Notes under the pieces: generated by a model
What the model was told of the DNA's origin: nothing
The model's database searches: none
Seen by the model: the letters and a program-made list of their open reading frames with translations, nothing else
Assembly: GCA_902624635.1 (NCBI GenBank)
Contig: CACNYD010000002.1
Location: 108,260 to 172,259, forward strand
Direction: 5' to 3'
From: an uncultured Pelagibacteraceae bacterium
Lineage (GTDB): Bacteria; Pseudomonadota; Alphaproteobacteria; Pelagibacterales; Pelagibacteraceae
DNA: 64,000 nucleotides
Shown: positions 47,514 to 57,368 of the stretch, one piece after another
Numbering within the stretch: the stretch's first letter is position 1
How the letters are laid out: each line of letters starts with the position of its first letter
Position numbers and translations under genes: made by a program

Positions 47514-49309
47514 TGTAATTTTGTTTTCTTATCAAATAATGAGCTTAACTGGGAAATCATTACATCGCCAAGCTCATTCACATCAGTAATTTTAATTGCT
47601 TTTTTATAATATCTCGAAACATCGTGGCCAATTCCTATAGCTAAAATTTCTATTTCAGATTTATCCTCTATAAACTTAACCATCTTTTTTAAATGTTTTT
47701 CTAAAAAGTCTCCAGAATTAACAGATAAAGTTGAGTCATCGACAGGGGCACCATCAGAAATTACCATCAAAATTTTTCTTTCTTCTTTCCTTTTTTTAAT
47801 TCTATTGAAAGCCCATGTAATAGCCTCACCATCAATATTTTCTTTAAGTAAGCCTTCCTTTAACATTAGCCCAAGATTATCTTTTGCTTGCCTCCAATGT
47901 GTGTCTGCTCCTTTATAAATAATGTGTCTTAAGTCATTCAATCTTCCAGGCGTTTTGGGTTTATTATTTTTATTCCATAACTCTCTACTTTGACCTCCTT
48001 TCCAATTTTTGGTTGTGAAACCTAATATTTCTACCTTAACTGAACAACGCTCTAATGTTCTAGAGAGAATATCAGCACAAATGGCTGCAATTGTAATTGG
48101 TCTACCTCTCATTGATCCCGAATTATCAATTAGTAGTGTAACTACGGTGTCCTTGAAGTCTAAATCCTTTTCTTTTTTAAAAGATAATGAGTTGTATGGA
48201 TCCATTATAATTCTAGGTAATTTAGAGCTATCAAGTAATCCTTCTTCTAAATCGAACTCCCAAGCTCTATTTTGTTTTGCCAACAATTGTCTTTGAAGTT
48301 TATTTGCAAGTTTTGTTATAACGTCTTGAAAACCAACTAATTGTTGATCCAAAGTTTTTCGAAGCTTATTTGCTTCATCTGCATTCTCAAGATTTTCAGC
48401 TTTAGTAATCTCATCAAATTGAGTTGTGAAAATTTTATATTCCACATTTAAATCTCTTAAATTTTTCTTTTGAATAATCTGTTCAGAATTTTTTTCCTCT
48501 GAATCCGAGTCTATTAATTGTTCATCTAATTTATATTCATCAATATTATAATCTGAATCTAAACTGGCATCGGTCTCATCTTGATTATCAGGATCTTTTT
48601 TATCCTCATCCTCAACTTCATCATTATTGCTTGACTGACTTTCTTGATTATCCTCTTGATTTTCATCTTTTTTTTCTTCATTTTCATCTGATTGAAAAAT
48701 ATCCATTTCTTGCAATATCTGGGAGAATTTAGAACCATAAACATTTTGATCTTCTAAATTTTGTTTAAAAAACTCTATATGTTCAAAAATTGAATTATCA
48801 AAATCTTTTTCCCAAAAGTTTAACATTTTTGTTGTTAAAGAATTAAGTTTTATGTTATGAAAATTTTTTAACATGTATAATTCAAAAGCCTCAGTTACAG
48901 GCACATCATCTTTGGATTTAATTTGATCTTTTCTTTTATGGTTGATTATTTGAGTATAATTATATCTTAGATTTTTATCTATTCCTTTTAACATTTTTGT
49001 TCCCAATTTTTCATATCTTATTTTTTCAGTAATCATATAAAGTGATTTACATGATGAATTAGTTGGTAAATTTTTCTTAAATATTGACTCACTAGAAAAT
49101 TTCTTTTTTAGAGCTTCGGAGTCTGTATCTGCTCTAGCTTTAATAAAATCGTCTTTTGAATTTAGATCATCTAATGCTACTAAATCTTTTTTTTTTGAAT
49201 TTTTAGTATTTTCTTGGGAATTTATACCCAAATCATCTGAAATTACTCTTGCTGTAGAGGATAGAGCTTGTCGAAGCTTTTCTTTTAAACTTTCAGCTTT
49301 ATTGTCCAT
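47510..49309 (-). CDS. cobT: CobT-type cobaltochelatase subunit (VWA domain)
   Basis: A 599-residue protein matching CobT, the von Willebrand factor A subunit that pairs with the AAA+ protein CobS in aerobic cobaltochelatase. The C-terminal VWA domain has the metal-ion site [15 protein letters not shown] near 396, and a later [10 protein letters not shown] near 526. A long acidic stretch rich in Asp, Glu, Asn and Gln spans about 208-290, as in other CobT and BchD-like proteins. The start shares one base with the cobS stop. No CobN-like catalytic subunit and no cobalamin pathway gene is in the window. Confidence 0.9.
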   Translation of the reverse strand: MDNKAESLKEKLRQALSSTARVISDDLGINSQENTKNSKKKDLVALDDLNSKDDFIKARADTDSEALKKKFSSESIFKKNLPTNSSCKSLYMITEKIRYEKLGTKMLKGIDKNLRYNYTQIINHKRKDQIKSKDDVPVTEAFELYMLKNFHNIKLNSLTTKMLNFWEKDFDNSIFEHIEFFKQNLEDQNVYGSKFSQILQEMDIFQSDENEEKKDENQEDNQESQSSNNDEVEDEDKKDPDNQDETDASLDSDYNIDEYKLDEQLIDSDSEEKNSEQIIQKKNLRDLNVEYKIFTTQFDEITKAENLENADEANKLRKTLDQQLVGFQDVITKLANKLQRQLLAKQNRAWEFDLEEGLLDSSKLPRIIMDPYNSLSFKKEKDLDFKDTVVTLLIDNSGSMRGRPITIAAICADILSRTLERCSVKVEILGFTTKNWKGGQSRELWNKNNKPKTPGRLNDLRHIIYKGADTHWRQAKDNLGLMLKEGLLKENIDGEAITWAFNRIKKRKEERKILMVISDGAPVDDSTLSVNSGDFLEKHLKKMVKFIEDKSEIEILAIGIGHDVSRYYKKAIKITDVNELGDVMISQLSSLFDKKTKLH

Positions 49310-50283
49310 TAAATTTGAATATTTAACAAGGACTCTGGTAATTCTTCACCAAAACATCTTTGGTAATATTCTGCGATTATGTTTTTTTCAATTTCATCAC
49401 ATTTATTTAAAAATGTAACTCTAAAAGCGTAACCTGTATCTTTAAAAATTTCTGCATTTTCAGCCCAATGTAAAACTGTTCGTGGACTCATCACTGTTGA
49501 TATATCCCCAGCTATAAATCCTTTTCTAGTTAATGAAGCAACTTTAATCATATTAGAAACCTTTTCTTTACCTTTTGTATTATTTAATTCTTTATTTTTT
49601 GCTAAGATTATCTCCATTTCTTTATCAAGGCTAAGATAGTTTAAAGTAGTTACAATATTCCATCTGTCCATTTGACCTTGATTTATTTGTTGGGTTCCAT
49701 GATAAAGTCCTGTTGTATCTCCTAAACCAACAGTATTAGAGGTTGCAAATAATCTAAAAAATTTATTTTGTTTAATTACTTTATTTTTATCTAAAAGAGT
49801 AAAATTACCTTCTGCCTCAAGTACTCTTTGGATAACAAACATTACATCTGGTCTCCCTGCATCATACTCATCAAATACTAAAGCAACTGGGTTTTGTATG
49901 GACCAAGGTAAAATTCCTTCATTAAATTGTGTAACTTGCTTACCATCTTTCAAAACAATTGCGTCTTTACCTATTAAATCTATACGACTTATATGACTGT
50001 CTAAATTCACTCTGATACAAGGCCAATTTAATCTAGCAGCAATTTGTTCTATGTGAGTAGATTTTCCTGTTCCGTGATAACCTTGAACTAGAACTCTTTT
50101 GTTAAAAGCAAAGCCTGAGATAATAGCTAGGGTTGTATCGCGATCAAATTTATAGTTTTTATCTATTTCAGGGACATACTCATTTTTTTTAGAAAATGCA
50201 TCCACTTCCATATTAGAATCGATTCCAAAAGTCTGTTTTATTGACAGTTTTATATCGGGTTGATGATCTATATTTGGGGTCAA
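49309..50283 (-). CDS. cobS: CobS-type AAA+ ATPase
   Basis: A 324-residue MoxR-class AAA+ ATPase. Walker [16 protein letters not shown] starts near residue 69, Walker B is [10 protein letters not shown] near 134, and sensor 1 is [13 protein letters not shown] near 177. CobS assembles into rings with CobT and powers metal insertion by CobN. It overlaps the J-domain gene by four bases (ATGA) and cobT by one, so the three are one leftward unit. Confidence 0.93.
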   Translation of the reverse strand: MTPNIDHQPDIKLSIKQTFGIDSNMEVDAFSKKNEYVPEIDKNYKFDRDTTLAIISGFAFNKRVLVQGYHGTGKSTHIEQIAARLNWPCIRVNLDSHISRIDLIGKDAIVLKDGKQVTQFNEGILPWSIQNPVALVFDEYDAGRPDVMFVIQRVLEAEGNFTLLDKNKVIKQNKFFRLFATSNTVGLGDTTGLYHGTQQINQGQMDRWNIVTTLNYLSLDKEMEIILAKNKELNNTKGKEKVSNMIKVASLTRKGFIAGDISTVMSPRTVLHWAENAEIFKDTGYAFRVTFLNKCDEIEKNIIAEYYQRCFGEELPESLLNIQI

Positions 50284-50801
50284 TTTTTTTCTCTATAAGT
50301 ATTTTTTAATTGGGTATAAGCCAAGGTTATTGATTTAAGTTTTTCCTCAAATTTTTTATTCCCAGAATTCATATCAGGGTGAAATTTTTTAACAAGTATT
50401 TTAAATTTATCATAAATTTTATCCCATTTAGATCCTACTGAAATACCCAATATTTCAAATGCTTTTATATCTTTGTGATTATATCTAAATTGTCCCATGT
50501 GATTAAAATCGCTTTTTAATTTTTCTTTATCAAGTTCATCACGCAAAGTATTATTCCATAAGACTTTAAAAAAATTATCTGAAGAACTAAAACTTTGGGT
50601 AGGCTTATGCCAAATCATGTCTGATTTCAAAAAATCAATTACCTGATCATCATTCATACCTGAGAAATAGTTCCAATTTTTATTAAACTCTTTGACATGA
50701 TTTAAACATAATAATCTAAATTTTTTACTATTATCTTTTTCAACTGGTGCTTTATATTCACCAATTTCATTGCAATTATCCCAATCACAGATATTTTTCA
50801 T
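50280..50801 (-). CDS. J-domain (DnaJ-like) protein
   Basis: A 173-residue protein. Its C-terminal part, from about residue 113, is a J-domain with the HPD motif intact in [10 protein letters not shown], so it could stimulate an Hsp70. The N-terminal part has several cysteines and a histidine (CDWDNC and LLCLNH) that may bind zinc. It is regularly found upstream of cobS in alphaproteobacteria, which suggests a role in assembly of the CobST machine. It is divergent from bolA across 16 bases. Confidence 0.85.
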   Translation of the reverse strand: MKNICDWDNCNEIGEYKAPVEKDNSKKFRLLCLNHVKEFNKNWNYFSGMNDDQVIDFLKSDMIWHKPTQSFSSSDNFFKVLWNNTLRDELDKEKLKSDFNHMGQFRYNHKDIKAFEILGISVGSKWDKIYDKFKILVKKFHPDMNSGNKKFEEKLKSITLAYTQLKNTYREKN

Positions 50802-50817
50802 GATATAACTATATAAT

Positions 50818-51078
50818 ATGAATATAGACGAATTAATTGCAAACGTAAAAAAAAAACTAAAAAAAAATATAGTTATTGAAAATATTTTAATAGAAGATAA
50901 GACTTTCTTACATAAAAATCATCCAGGGCATGACAGTAGTAAATTTCATCTAAAAATAAGCATTCAGTCTGATGAACTTAAGAAATTAAATAAAATTGAT
51001 AGTAATAAAAAAATTTATAAAATTTTAGATGAAGAATTAAAAAAAAATATTCACTCTTTACAAATTTCAATCAATTAA
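50818..51078 (+). CDS. bolA: BolA family protein
   Basis: An 86-residue protein with the BolA fold. The family block HPGHDSSKFHLKISI near residues 35-49 contains the histidines that, with a monothiol glutaredoxin, bind a [2Fe-2S] cluster. The C-terminal helix carries the invariant-type histidine in KKNIHSLQISI. A bolA gene divergent from the J-domain/cobST unit is a standard alphaproteobacterial arrangement. It converges on aroB with 12 bases overlap. Confidence 0.9.
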   Translation: MNIDELIANVKKKLKKNIVIENILIEDKTFLHKNHPGHDSSKFHLKISIQSDELKKLNKIDSNKKIYKILDEELKKNIHSLQISIN

Positions 51079-52173
51079 ACTTTTTTTTAAAAAAAGCTTG
51101 ATAGCAACATCAGAAAATTCCTTTTCAATTATTGGGCCACCTATTTTTTTGATTAACATAAGCTTAATATTTTTAGAGTTATTTTTTTTATCTCTTTTCA
51201 TGAAGGATAAAATTTTATTAATCTTTTTTATTGTAAAATAATTTTTAATTGAAGTTGGAAAGCAAGAGTTATTAAGATGCTTAATAGCAGAATTAAATTC
51301 TTTATATGTAATAAACTTTTTCATATGACTAAATTCAAATGCCGACTTCATACCAAGAATTACAGCCTCTCCATGATTCAATTTTTTTGAGAAATTTAAA
51401 CTTGCCTCATATGCATGAGCAAAAGTATGACCAAAATTTAAAATTTTTCTTAAATTTTTCTCTTTTTCGTCTTTTTCGACTACTGATTTTTTGACTTTAC
51501 AACTTTCATAAATAGACTTTTCAATAGATGGAGACTTTAGTTTTAATATTTCATTAATATTCTTATTTAAAAAACTATAAAACTTTTTATTTGCAATTAA
51601 TGCATGTTTTACTATTTCTGCATAACCACAAACTATTTCTCTGAAAGGTAAACTATTTAAAAAATTTACGTCACTGATAACAATTTTAGGTTGATAAAAA
51701 CTTCCAATTAAATTCTTGCCTTGTGATGTATTAATACCCGTTTTACCACCAATAGATGAGTCAACTTGTGACAATAATGTTGTTGGAATATTTACAAACT
51801 TTAGACCCCTTTTGAATAAACTCGCCGCAAAGCCTGCCACATCACCTGTAATGCCTCCTCCAATAGATATTAAACAGTCATCTCTTGAAAAATTCTTTTT
51901 AAGCAAAAGGTCTAAAATTTTATTAACATTTTTTTGGTTTTTATTTTTTTCATTGGCATTGTAAATAAATTTGTATACCTCATATCTCCTGAGGGATTGT
52001 GTAATTTGTTTGACATATTTGTTTGGAATATTTTTATCTAAAACTAATAAGCATTTTTTAAAGTTAATGGAATTCCCCCTAAATATTTGCGATAAATTAG
52101 ATATTAAATTTCTACCAATCATAATAGGATATTTTTCTGAATTAGTTTTAACTATCAGTTTAATTGGCCTCAT
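51067..52173 (-). CDS. aroB: 3-dehydroquinate synthase
   Basis: A 368-residue NAD- and zinc-dependent enzyme, second step of the shikimate pathway. NAD-binding residues are in GGGITGDVAGFAASLFKRG near 103; VPTTLLSQVDSSIGGKTG-type residues follow at about 130. Zinc ligands are in CGYAEIVKHALI (glutamate), LNHGEAVILG near 265 and FGHTFAHAYEA near 248. aroK lies upstream with a 14-base overlap, the common aroKB pairing. Confidence 0.96.
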   Translation of the reverse strand: MRPIKLIVKTNSEKYPIMIGRNLISNLSQIFRGNSINFKKCLLVLDKNIPNKYVKQITQSLRRYEVYKFIYNANEKNKNQKNVNKILDLLLKKNFSRDDCLISIGGGITGDVAGFAASLFKRGLKFVNIPTTLLSQVDSSIGGKTGINTSQGKNLIGSFYQPKIVISDVNFLNSLPFREIVCGYAEIVKHALIANKKFYSFLNKNINEILKLKSPSIEKSIYESCKVKKSVVEKDEKEKNLRKILNFGHTFAHAYEASLNFSKKLNHGEAVILGMKSAFEFSHMKKFITYKEFNSAIKHLNNSCFPTSIKNYFTIKKINKILSFMKRDKKNNSKNIKLMLIKKIGGPIIEKEFSDVAIKLFLKKSLID

Positions 52174-52672
52174 AAATATCTATGATTTTTTTTGTAATTT
52201 GTTGTTTTGTAAAATTTTCACAATCTATTTTATATAGTGCTTTAGAGTAAATAATTGAACGTTTTTTTATGATTTCTATAAGCTCACTTTTACTAGAATT
52301 GAGTGCTAACGGTCTTTTTTTGCTGTTTTTAATCCTATTAACCAGTGTATCAATATTCCAATTTAGCCAAAATGATAAATGACTTTCTAGAATCTCATTT
52401 TTAATAGCTCGGGTGATAAACGCTCCTCCACCGAGTGCAATTACACCCTTTTTACTTTTTAAAACGTTAAGAGTTATCTTTTTTTCAATATCTCTAAAAA
52501 AGGTTTCTCCTTTTATTTCAAAGATTTTTGATATTTTCATTTTTTGATCATTTTCAATTAATTTATCAATATCGAAAAAGTTAAGATTTAGTTTCCTCGA
52601 GACCATAGAGCCAATAGAGCTCTTTCCGGAGCCCATCATACCGATAAAAACTAAATTTTTCTTTGATTTCAT
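52160..52672 (-). CDS. aroK: Shikimate kinase
   Basis: A 170-residue enzyme that phosphorylates shikimate with ATP. The P-loop is IGMMGSGKSSIGS, followed by FFDIDKLIE, the shikimate-binding GETFFRDIE and ALGGGAF, and the lid arginine in KKRPLAL. I chose the ATG at 52672, which begins MKSKKNLVFIG; the open frame reaches 52735, but the extra 21 residues are unlike AroK. It is divergent from the 59-residue membrane protein. Confidence 0.94.
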   Translation of the reverse strand: MKSKKNLVFIGMMGSGKSSIGSMVSRKLNLNFFDIDKLIENDQKMKISKIFEIKGETFFRDIEKKITLNVLKSKKGVIALGGGAFITRAIKNEILESHLSFWLNWNIDTLVNRIKNSKKRPLALNSSKSELIEIIKKRSIIYSKALYKIDCENFTKQQITKKIIDIYEAN

Positions 52673-52729
52673 AAGTTTCTTTATTGAAAAAACACAAATA
52701 TGTCTTAATTTGAAATTAATTAAATCTAT

Positions 52730-52909
52730 ATGCAATTTACAAGAAAAACAAGTTATAGCAAAAGTATAATTGTATTATTACTTAAACTGTTTTTAATTGC
52801 AGTTGTATTTATTGGAATAATTTTTCTTTTAAATAAATTAGATTTTCCAGCGCCAAAAAAAACAATTGAAAAAATAATCCCTAATGAAAATTTCAAAATT
52901 GTTAAATAA
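52730..52909 (+). CDS. 59-residue single-pass membrane protein
   Basis: The frame begins MQFTRKTSYSKSIIVLLLKL, has one membrane helix over about residues 12-35 and ends in a Lys/Pro-rich segment (FPAPKKTIEKIIPNENF). A basic start before the helix suggests the C-terminus is periplasmic. Its last 26 bases overlap the start of the exported protein that follows, suggesting the two are coupled and act together at the membrane. Function unknown. Confidence 0.65.
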   Translation: MQFTRKTSYSKSIIVLLLKLFLIAVVFIGIIFLLNKLDFPAPKKTIEKIIPNENFKIVK

Positions 52910-54656
52910 AATTTATTTATCAATTCTATTTATTTTTTTCTTATCGATGGCGAATTCACTTTCAGAAAATAATCCTGTAGATATATGGAATATTGATAAA
53001 AAGCAAATACAAGAAAATTCTGAAAATAACGAATCAATTTCAATTACTGAAAGAAATCCTGAAACCGAAAAAATTGATGTTTTTAACATGCAAAGTAAAG
53101 ATAACTCAGATTTGATTAAAATTGATAAAACTTTAAATTCCAAAGAAATTGAAATAATAGGTCTCTACGATCCTGAAGATTTTGGATTAAAAATTGATAT
53201 GTGGTCGAATTCTAATGGTGATCAATTAAAATACATTTTTTCTAATTTATCTAAAATGAATTTATCAAAAGATGCTTCAGAACTTATGAATATTGTTTTA
53301 TTAACTAATGCTTATTACCCCAATAAAAATATTAGTGAAAAAGATTTTTTAAAAATCAAATCAGATTGGTTAATAAAACACAATAACTTAGAGCTGATAG
53401 AGGAATATTTAATAAAGAACAATATTTTAAACTTACACCCTAAACTAAGTAAATATTTAGTCGACAAGTATTTATCTCAATCTGAGCTTGATAAAGCTTG
53501 TAAAATATTTTTAAATAATTCTAAACCAATAAAAAACAATTATTTATCAAAATTTAATATCTATTGTTTGATAAACAGTGGAAAAAAAGATGAAGCACAA
53601 TTAATTTTTGATTTAAAAAAAGAATCAGGTTTTAATGAACGATATTTTGAAAATAAACTGAATTACCTTTTTGGATATACAAATGAAATTGATAAAACTA
53701 TTTCTGAAAAAAATATCTTAGACTTTCATTTGGCCCATAAAACAAACCCAGAATTTTCTTTTGAACCAAAAGAAAATACCAATCCATTAATATGGAAATA
53801 TTTAGCTGCTTCGAATTTATTATACCAAACTAATGAAATTGACTTAGATGAATTAGAAAAAATTAAATTGATTGAGTATGCTACACACAATAAGAATTAT
53901 CTTGAAGACGATTTATTTCAAATTTATAAAAGGTTTCAGTTTAACATTGATCAATTCTTAAATGTTAAAACAGTATTTAAATCTTTAACGAATATAGAAG
54001 GTAGAGCCCTTTTATACCAAAGCGTATTACTAGAATCTGATGTAAATAAAAAAATAGAGTTAATGAAAATTCTAAAAGAAGCATTCATTAAGGATAAAAT
54101 TGGTGGTGCTTTTGAGGAGAAACTAAAGGATCTGTTACAAGATATTAAATTAGATCAAATTTCCTCAAAGCATACTAGTTTTTATTTGGAAAATATTAAT
54201 ACTGATGAAAATAAACAAACTAAAATAAAGTATAATGATGATCTTTTACATCAATCAAAACTCATTAAATATTTTAATGAAGATTTTAATCAGACAAAAG
54301 TAGAAAAGGATCTCAATAATTTTCTTAAAAAAATAAAAAAAGATAAAAAGTATTCACTTTCAAAAAAAGATATTATTTTAATCGAGTCATTAAAATCAGA
54401 TGGTGTAAAAATTGATAAAAAATACGACAATTTATATAAAATTCTAGATTCTGAAATGCCAACAGATATTCAAGTCATGATAAATAATAATGAATCAGCC
54501 TCAACAATTTTACGAATTATAGAGGTTATTGGTCAAGATGAACTGAGCGCTTTAGATGAGGATACCCTATTTTTTATAATAAGTGCACTTAATCAATTAA
54601 ACATAGACTCTATACGTAATAAAATTCTATTAAAAGTTCTTCCTTTAAAAGTTTAA
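52884..54656 (+). CDS. Exported hypothetical protein
   Basis: A 590-residue protein with an N-terminal signal sequence (SILFIFFLSMANSLS, cleavage probably after Ala or Ser near residue 25). A low-complexity Asn/Glu/Ser region of about 70 residues precedes a largely helical body in which several segments look like irregular helical repeats (LDKACKIFLNNSKP, KKDEAQLIFDLKK), so a solenoid is possible. No catalytic motif was recognised. Position after the small membrane protein and before def-fmt-truA suggests an envelope protein conserved in the lineage, but I cannot name it. Confidence 0.75.
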   Translation: MKISKLLNKIYLSILFIFFLSMANSLSENNPVDIWNIDKKQIQENSENNESISITERNPETEKIDVFNMQSKDNSDLIKIDKTLNSKEIEIIGLYDPEDFGLKIDMWSNSNGDQLKYIFSNLSKMNLSKDASELMNIVLLTNAYYPNKNISEKDFLKIKSDWLIKHNNLELIEEYLIKNNILNLHPKLSKYLVDKYLSQSELDKACKIFLNNSKPIKNNYLSKFNIYCLINSGKKDEAQLIFDLKKESGFNERYFENKLNYLFGYTNEIDKTISEKNILDFHLAHKTNPEFSFEPKENTNPLIWKYLAASNLLYQTNEIDLDELEKIKLIEYATHNKNYLEDDLFQIYKRFQFNIDQFLNVKTVFKSLTNIEGRALLYQSVLLESDVNKKIELMKILKEAFIKDKIGGAFEEKLKDLLQDIKLDQISSKHTSFYLENINTDENKQTKIKYNDDLLHQSKLIKYFNEDFNQTKVEKDLNNFLKKIKKDKKYSLSKKDIILIESLKSDGVKIDKKYDNLYKILDSEMPTDIQVMINNNESASTILRIIEVIGQDELSALDEDTLFFIISALNQLNIDSIRNKILLKVLPLKV

Positions 54657-54679
54657 AAATTAGTTTATTTATTCATCTA

Positions 54680-55204
54680 ATGAGTATTAAAGATATAATT
54701 ACAGTTCCTGACGAAACTCTAAAAAAAATCTCTGAACCATTAGAAAAGGTTAGCACTAACGAAAAAAAACTTATTAATGATCTCTTTGAAACAATGTACG
54801 CTTCGAATGGCATAGGATTAGCTGCAGTGCAAATAGGTATCTTGAAAAGAATTTTAGTTATTGATGTGTCTACTAAAGATGAAAAGAGGAAGCCTTTAAG
54901 TTTCATAAATCCTGTTATTAAAAAAGTTAGTACTGAAACTTCAATTTATGAAGAAGGTTGTTTATCAATTCCAGATACATTTATAGAAATTGAAAGGCCA
55001 AAAATTTGTGAAGTGGAATATATAGATATAAATGGAGAAAAAAAGAATTTAAAGTGTGATGGTCTTTTATCAACTTGTTTACAACACGAAATAAATCATT
55101 TAGATGGAAAATTAATAATTGACCATTTATCAAAACTAAAAAGAGATATCATCATTAAAAAAATTTCAAAAACAAAAAAAAATCCTGACAGAATATTAGT
55201 TTAG
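54680..55204 (+). CDS. def: Peptide deformylase
   Basis: A 174-residue metalloenzyme that removes the formyl group from nascent chains. All three motifs are present: GIGLAAVQIG near 45, EGCLSIPD near 93 (metal cysteine) and QHEINHLDGKL near 135 (metal histidines and catalytic glutamate). fmt follows after two bases, the classic def-fmt pairing. Confidence 0.97.
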   Translation: MSIKDIITVPDETLKKISEPLEKVSTNEKKLINDLFETMYASNGIGLAAVQIGILKRILVIDVSTKDEKRKPLSFINPVIKKVSTETSIYEEGCLSIPDTFIEIERPKICEVEYIDINGEKKNLKCDGLLSTCLQHEINHLDGKLIIDHLSKLKRDIIIKKISKTKKNPDRILV

Positions 55205-55206
55205 AA

Positions 55207-56139
55207 ATGCCTAAGAAAATCATATTTATGGGTACACCCATGTTTGCAGTTCCAATATTGAAATCTCTCTATCAAAATGGTTTTCCAATAAATTTGGTTT
55301 ATACGCAACCACCTCAAAAATCTCACCGAGGTCAGAGGATAAATAAATCTCCAGTTCAAGGTATATCCGAAACTTTAAATATAGAATTCAGATCTCCACA
55401 AAATTTAGAAAATAACACTGAGGAATATGAGTTTTTAAAAAAGATGGATGCTGATCTTGCAATTGTAGTAGCTTATGGACAAATAATTCCTAAAGAATTT
55501 TTAAGTTTAACAAAAAAAGGTTTTATAAATATTCATGCATCTATACTCCCAAAATGGAGAGGTGCTGCACCCATTCAGAGAGCTATAATGAATTTAGATA
55601 CGGAAACAGGGATCAGTATAATGAAAATCAATGAAGAATTAGATAGCGGGCCTGTAAGTAAAACTTATAAAATAAAACTTGACCAAAATCTCAATGCAAA
55701 AGAGGTCTCAGAAAAACTCGCTCTAATAGCAGCGGATAAAATTTTAGATGTTGTAGATGAAATTTTTGAGGGTAAATCAAATTTTGTTGATCAAGATAAT
55801 TCTAAAGCCACTTATGCAAAAAAAATTACTAAAAATGAGGGGCAAATAGACTGGAAAAGTGATGCTTTAAAGATAATTGGAAAAATTAATGGCTTATATC
55901 CTTCTCCAGGTGCTTTTTTCAATTTTAACGGCCAAAGATATAAAATTTTAAAAGCAGAAATTGGAAATGGTATTGGCCAAAATGGTGAGGTTATATCAGA
56001 CAATCTTGAAATAGCGTGTGGAGGCGAAAAATCTATTAAAGTTCTTGAGATACAGAGAGAGGGGAAAAAGGTTCAAAAAATTGGTGAGTTTATGCTTGGA
56101 TCTCAAATTAAAAAAGGTTCAATCATATCTAATGTTTAG
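55207..56139 (+). CDS. fmt: Methionyl-tRNA formyltransferase
   Basis: A 310-residue enzyme that formylates initiator Met-tRNA using 10-formyltetrahydrofolate. The N-terminal Rossmann domain begins IIFMGTPMFAVPIL; the formyl-transfer site is NIHASILPKWRGAAPIQRA near 108, followed by GISIMKINEELDSGPV with the catalytic aspartate. A C-terminal OB-like domain recognises tRNA. Its 3' end overlaps truA by eight bases. Confidence 0.97.
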   Translation: MPKKIIFMGTPMFAVPILKSLYQNGFPINLVYTQPPQKSHRGQRINKSPVQGISETLNIEFRSPQNLENNTEEYEFLKKMDADLAIVVAYGQIIPKEFLSLTKKGFINIHASILPKWRGAAPIQRAIMNLDTETGISIMKINEELDSGPVSKTYKIKLDQNLNAKEVSEKLALIAADKILDVVDEIFEGKSNFVDQDNSKATYAKKITKNEGQIDWKSDALKIIGKINGLYPSPGAFFNFNGQRYKILKAEIGNGIGQNGEVISDNLEIACGGEKSIKVLEIQREGKKVQKIGEFMLGSQIKKGSIISNV

Positions 56140-56872
56140 ATATCAGATATTAATAGAATATATTGGTACCAATTTTAGAGGTTGGCAAATTCAAACAAAA
56201 GGCAAAACCATACAAGGTCTTGTTCAAGAGAGAGTTTCTAAATTATTAAAGGAAAAAATTATTTTGTTTGGTGCAGGAAGATTGGATAAAGGAGTACATG
56301 CACTTGAACAATCTGCCCATTTTGAGTGTAAAAAAAAAATCGAAGATTTGAGTAAATTTGTAAAATCTCTAAATCATTTTTTGAATAAGGAAATGATTAC
56401 GATTATCAAAATTAAAAAAAGGGGTAAAGATTTTCATGCAAGATTTTCTGCAAGAATGAGAATATATAAGTATATAATAATTAATCGTTTAAGTAGACCT
56501 GTAATAGATAAAAATAGAGGATGGCACGTTATTAATAAACTCGATTTAATAGTAATGAAAAAAGCTGCAAAAAAATTAGTTGGTACAAAGGATTTTTCTA
56601 CCTTTAGAGCTTCTAGTTGTAGAGCCAAAAGTCCAATTAAAACTATGAGATCTGTTAAGATAAAATCAAGAAATGATAAAATAGAAATAGAATTTCAATC
56701 TCAATCTTTTCTACAACAACAAGTTCGATCAATGGTTGGTTGTTTAAAATATGTCGGTGAGAAAAAATGGACTTTAAAAAAATTTAATTTTGTTATGAAC
56801 TCAAAAAAAAGAATTTTGTGTGCACCACCTGCACCACCTGAAGGTCTTTATTTAGCTAGAGTTATTTATTAA
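56132..56872 (+). CDS. truA: tRNA pseudouridine synthase A
   Basis: A 246-residue enzyme that isomerises uridines 38-40 in the anticodon arm. The catalytic aspartate is in AGRLDKGVHALEQ near residue 52; most homologues read GRTDAGVHA, so two flanking residues differ while Asp is kept. Also visible are HARFSARMRIYKY near 101, DFSTFRASSCRAK and SFLQQQVRSMVG. I chose the ATG at 56132, which starts MFRYQILIEYIGTNFRGWQ, the normal TruA N-terminus; the open frame upstream lies inside fmt. Confidence 0.94.
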   Translation: MFRYQILIEYIGTNFRGWQIQTKGKTIQGLVQERVSKLLKEKIILFGAGRLDKGVHALEQSAHFECKKKIEDLSKFVKSLNHFLNKEMITIIKIKKRGKDFHARFSARMRIYKYIIINRLSRPVIDKNRGWHVINKLDLIVMKKAAKKLVGTKDFSTFRASSCRAKSPIKTMRSVKIKSRNDKIEIEFQSQSFLQQQVRSMVGCLKYVGEKKWTLKKFNFVMNSKKRILCAPPAPPEGLYLARVIY

Positions 56873-57338
56873 TTTTTTTACTCATTGCAAACTTTTTATT
56901 TATTCTCCATCTAGACTCTGCTCTTATAATATAACCACAGCAATTTTTTGAACCACATTTGCAAGGAAATTGTTTATAGTCCTCATCATAACCAAATCCA
57001 TAATCACAAGTAAACTCTTCACCTTTTTTAATATCACGAATTGCTGTAATCCATACTTTAAGTCCCTTACCATTATAATCACAGTTGTTATTACAACTAT
57101 GGTTTACTAGACCTGCGATATTCCATGAAAAATCTCCATCGAGGGTATATCTTTTATTTAATGTGAATAAGTAAATAGGTTTTTTATTATCAAACTTAGT
57201 TGACTCATCTACCTCTTTATTTGTAATAATTTTGCCAACGTAATTTATTATTTTTGTTCCTTCTTTAATATCACGTGTAGCATAAAGACCTCGACCTTTT
57301 TTATCAATTTTAGATCTTTTAATTCTATAAAGTTTCAT
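56862..57338 (-). CDS. SET-domain protein lysine methyltransferase
   Basis: A 158-residue protein consisting of a SET domain and post-SET motif. GRGLYATRDIKEGTKI near residue 16, VNHSCNNNCDY near 84 and the catalytic-tyrosine region GEEFTCDYGFGYD near 106 are the conserved SET blocks. CKCGSKNCCG near 126 is a zinc-binding post-SET. It should transfer methyl groups from SAM to a protein lysine; ribosomal proteins or other basic proteins are candidate substrates. It converges on truA with 11 bases overlap and is 30 bases downstream of the deacetylase-family gene. Confidence 0.88.
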   Translation of the reverse strand: MKLYRIKRSKIDKKGRGLYATRDIKEGTKIINYVGKIITNKEVDESTKFDNKKPIYLFTLNKRYTLDGDFSWNIAGLVNHSCNNNCDYNGKGLKVWITAIRDIKKGEEFTCDYGFGYDEDYKQFPCKCGSKNCCGYIIRAESRWRINKKFAMSKKINK

Positions 57339-57368
57339 GTGAAAGATTTAATATTTAGTAAGTTTAAA

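Noticed and set aside
48009..48296. 95-residue plus-strand frame
   Set aside because: Antisense to the VWA domain of CobT.
52673..52735. 21-residue N-terminal extension of shikimate kinase
   Set aside because: Unlike AroK and overlaps the start of the divergent membrane protein; the family start is at 52672.
56018..56131. N-terminal extension of TruA
   Set aside because: Out-of-frame translation of the end of fmt; TruA proper begins MFRYQILIEYIG.
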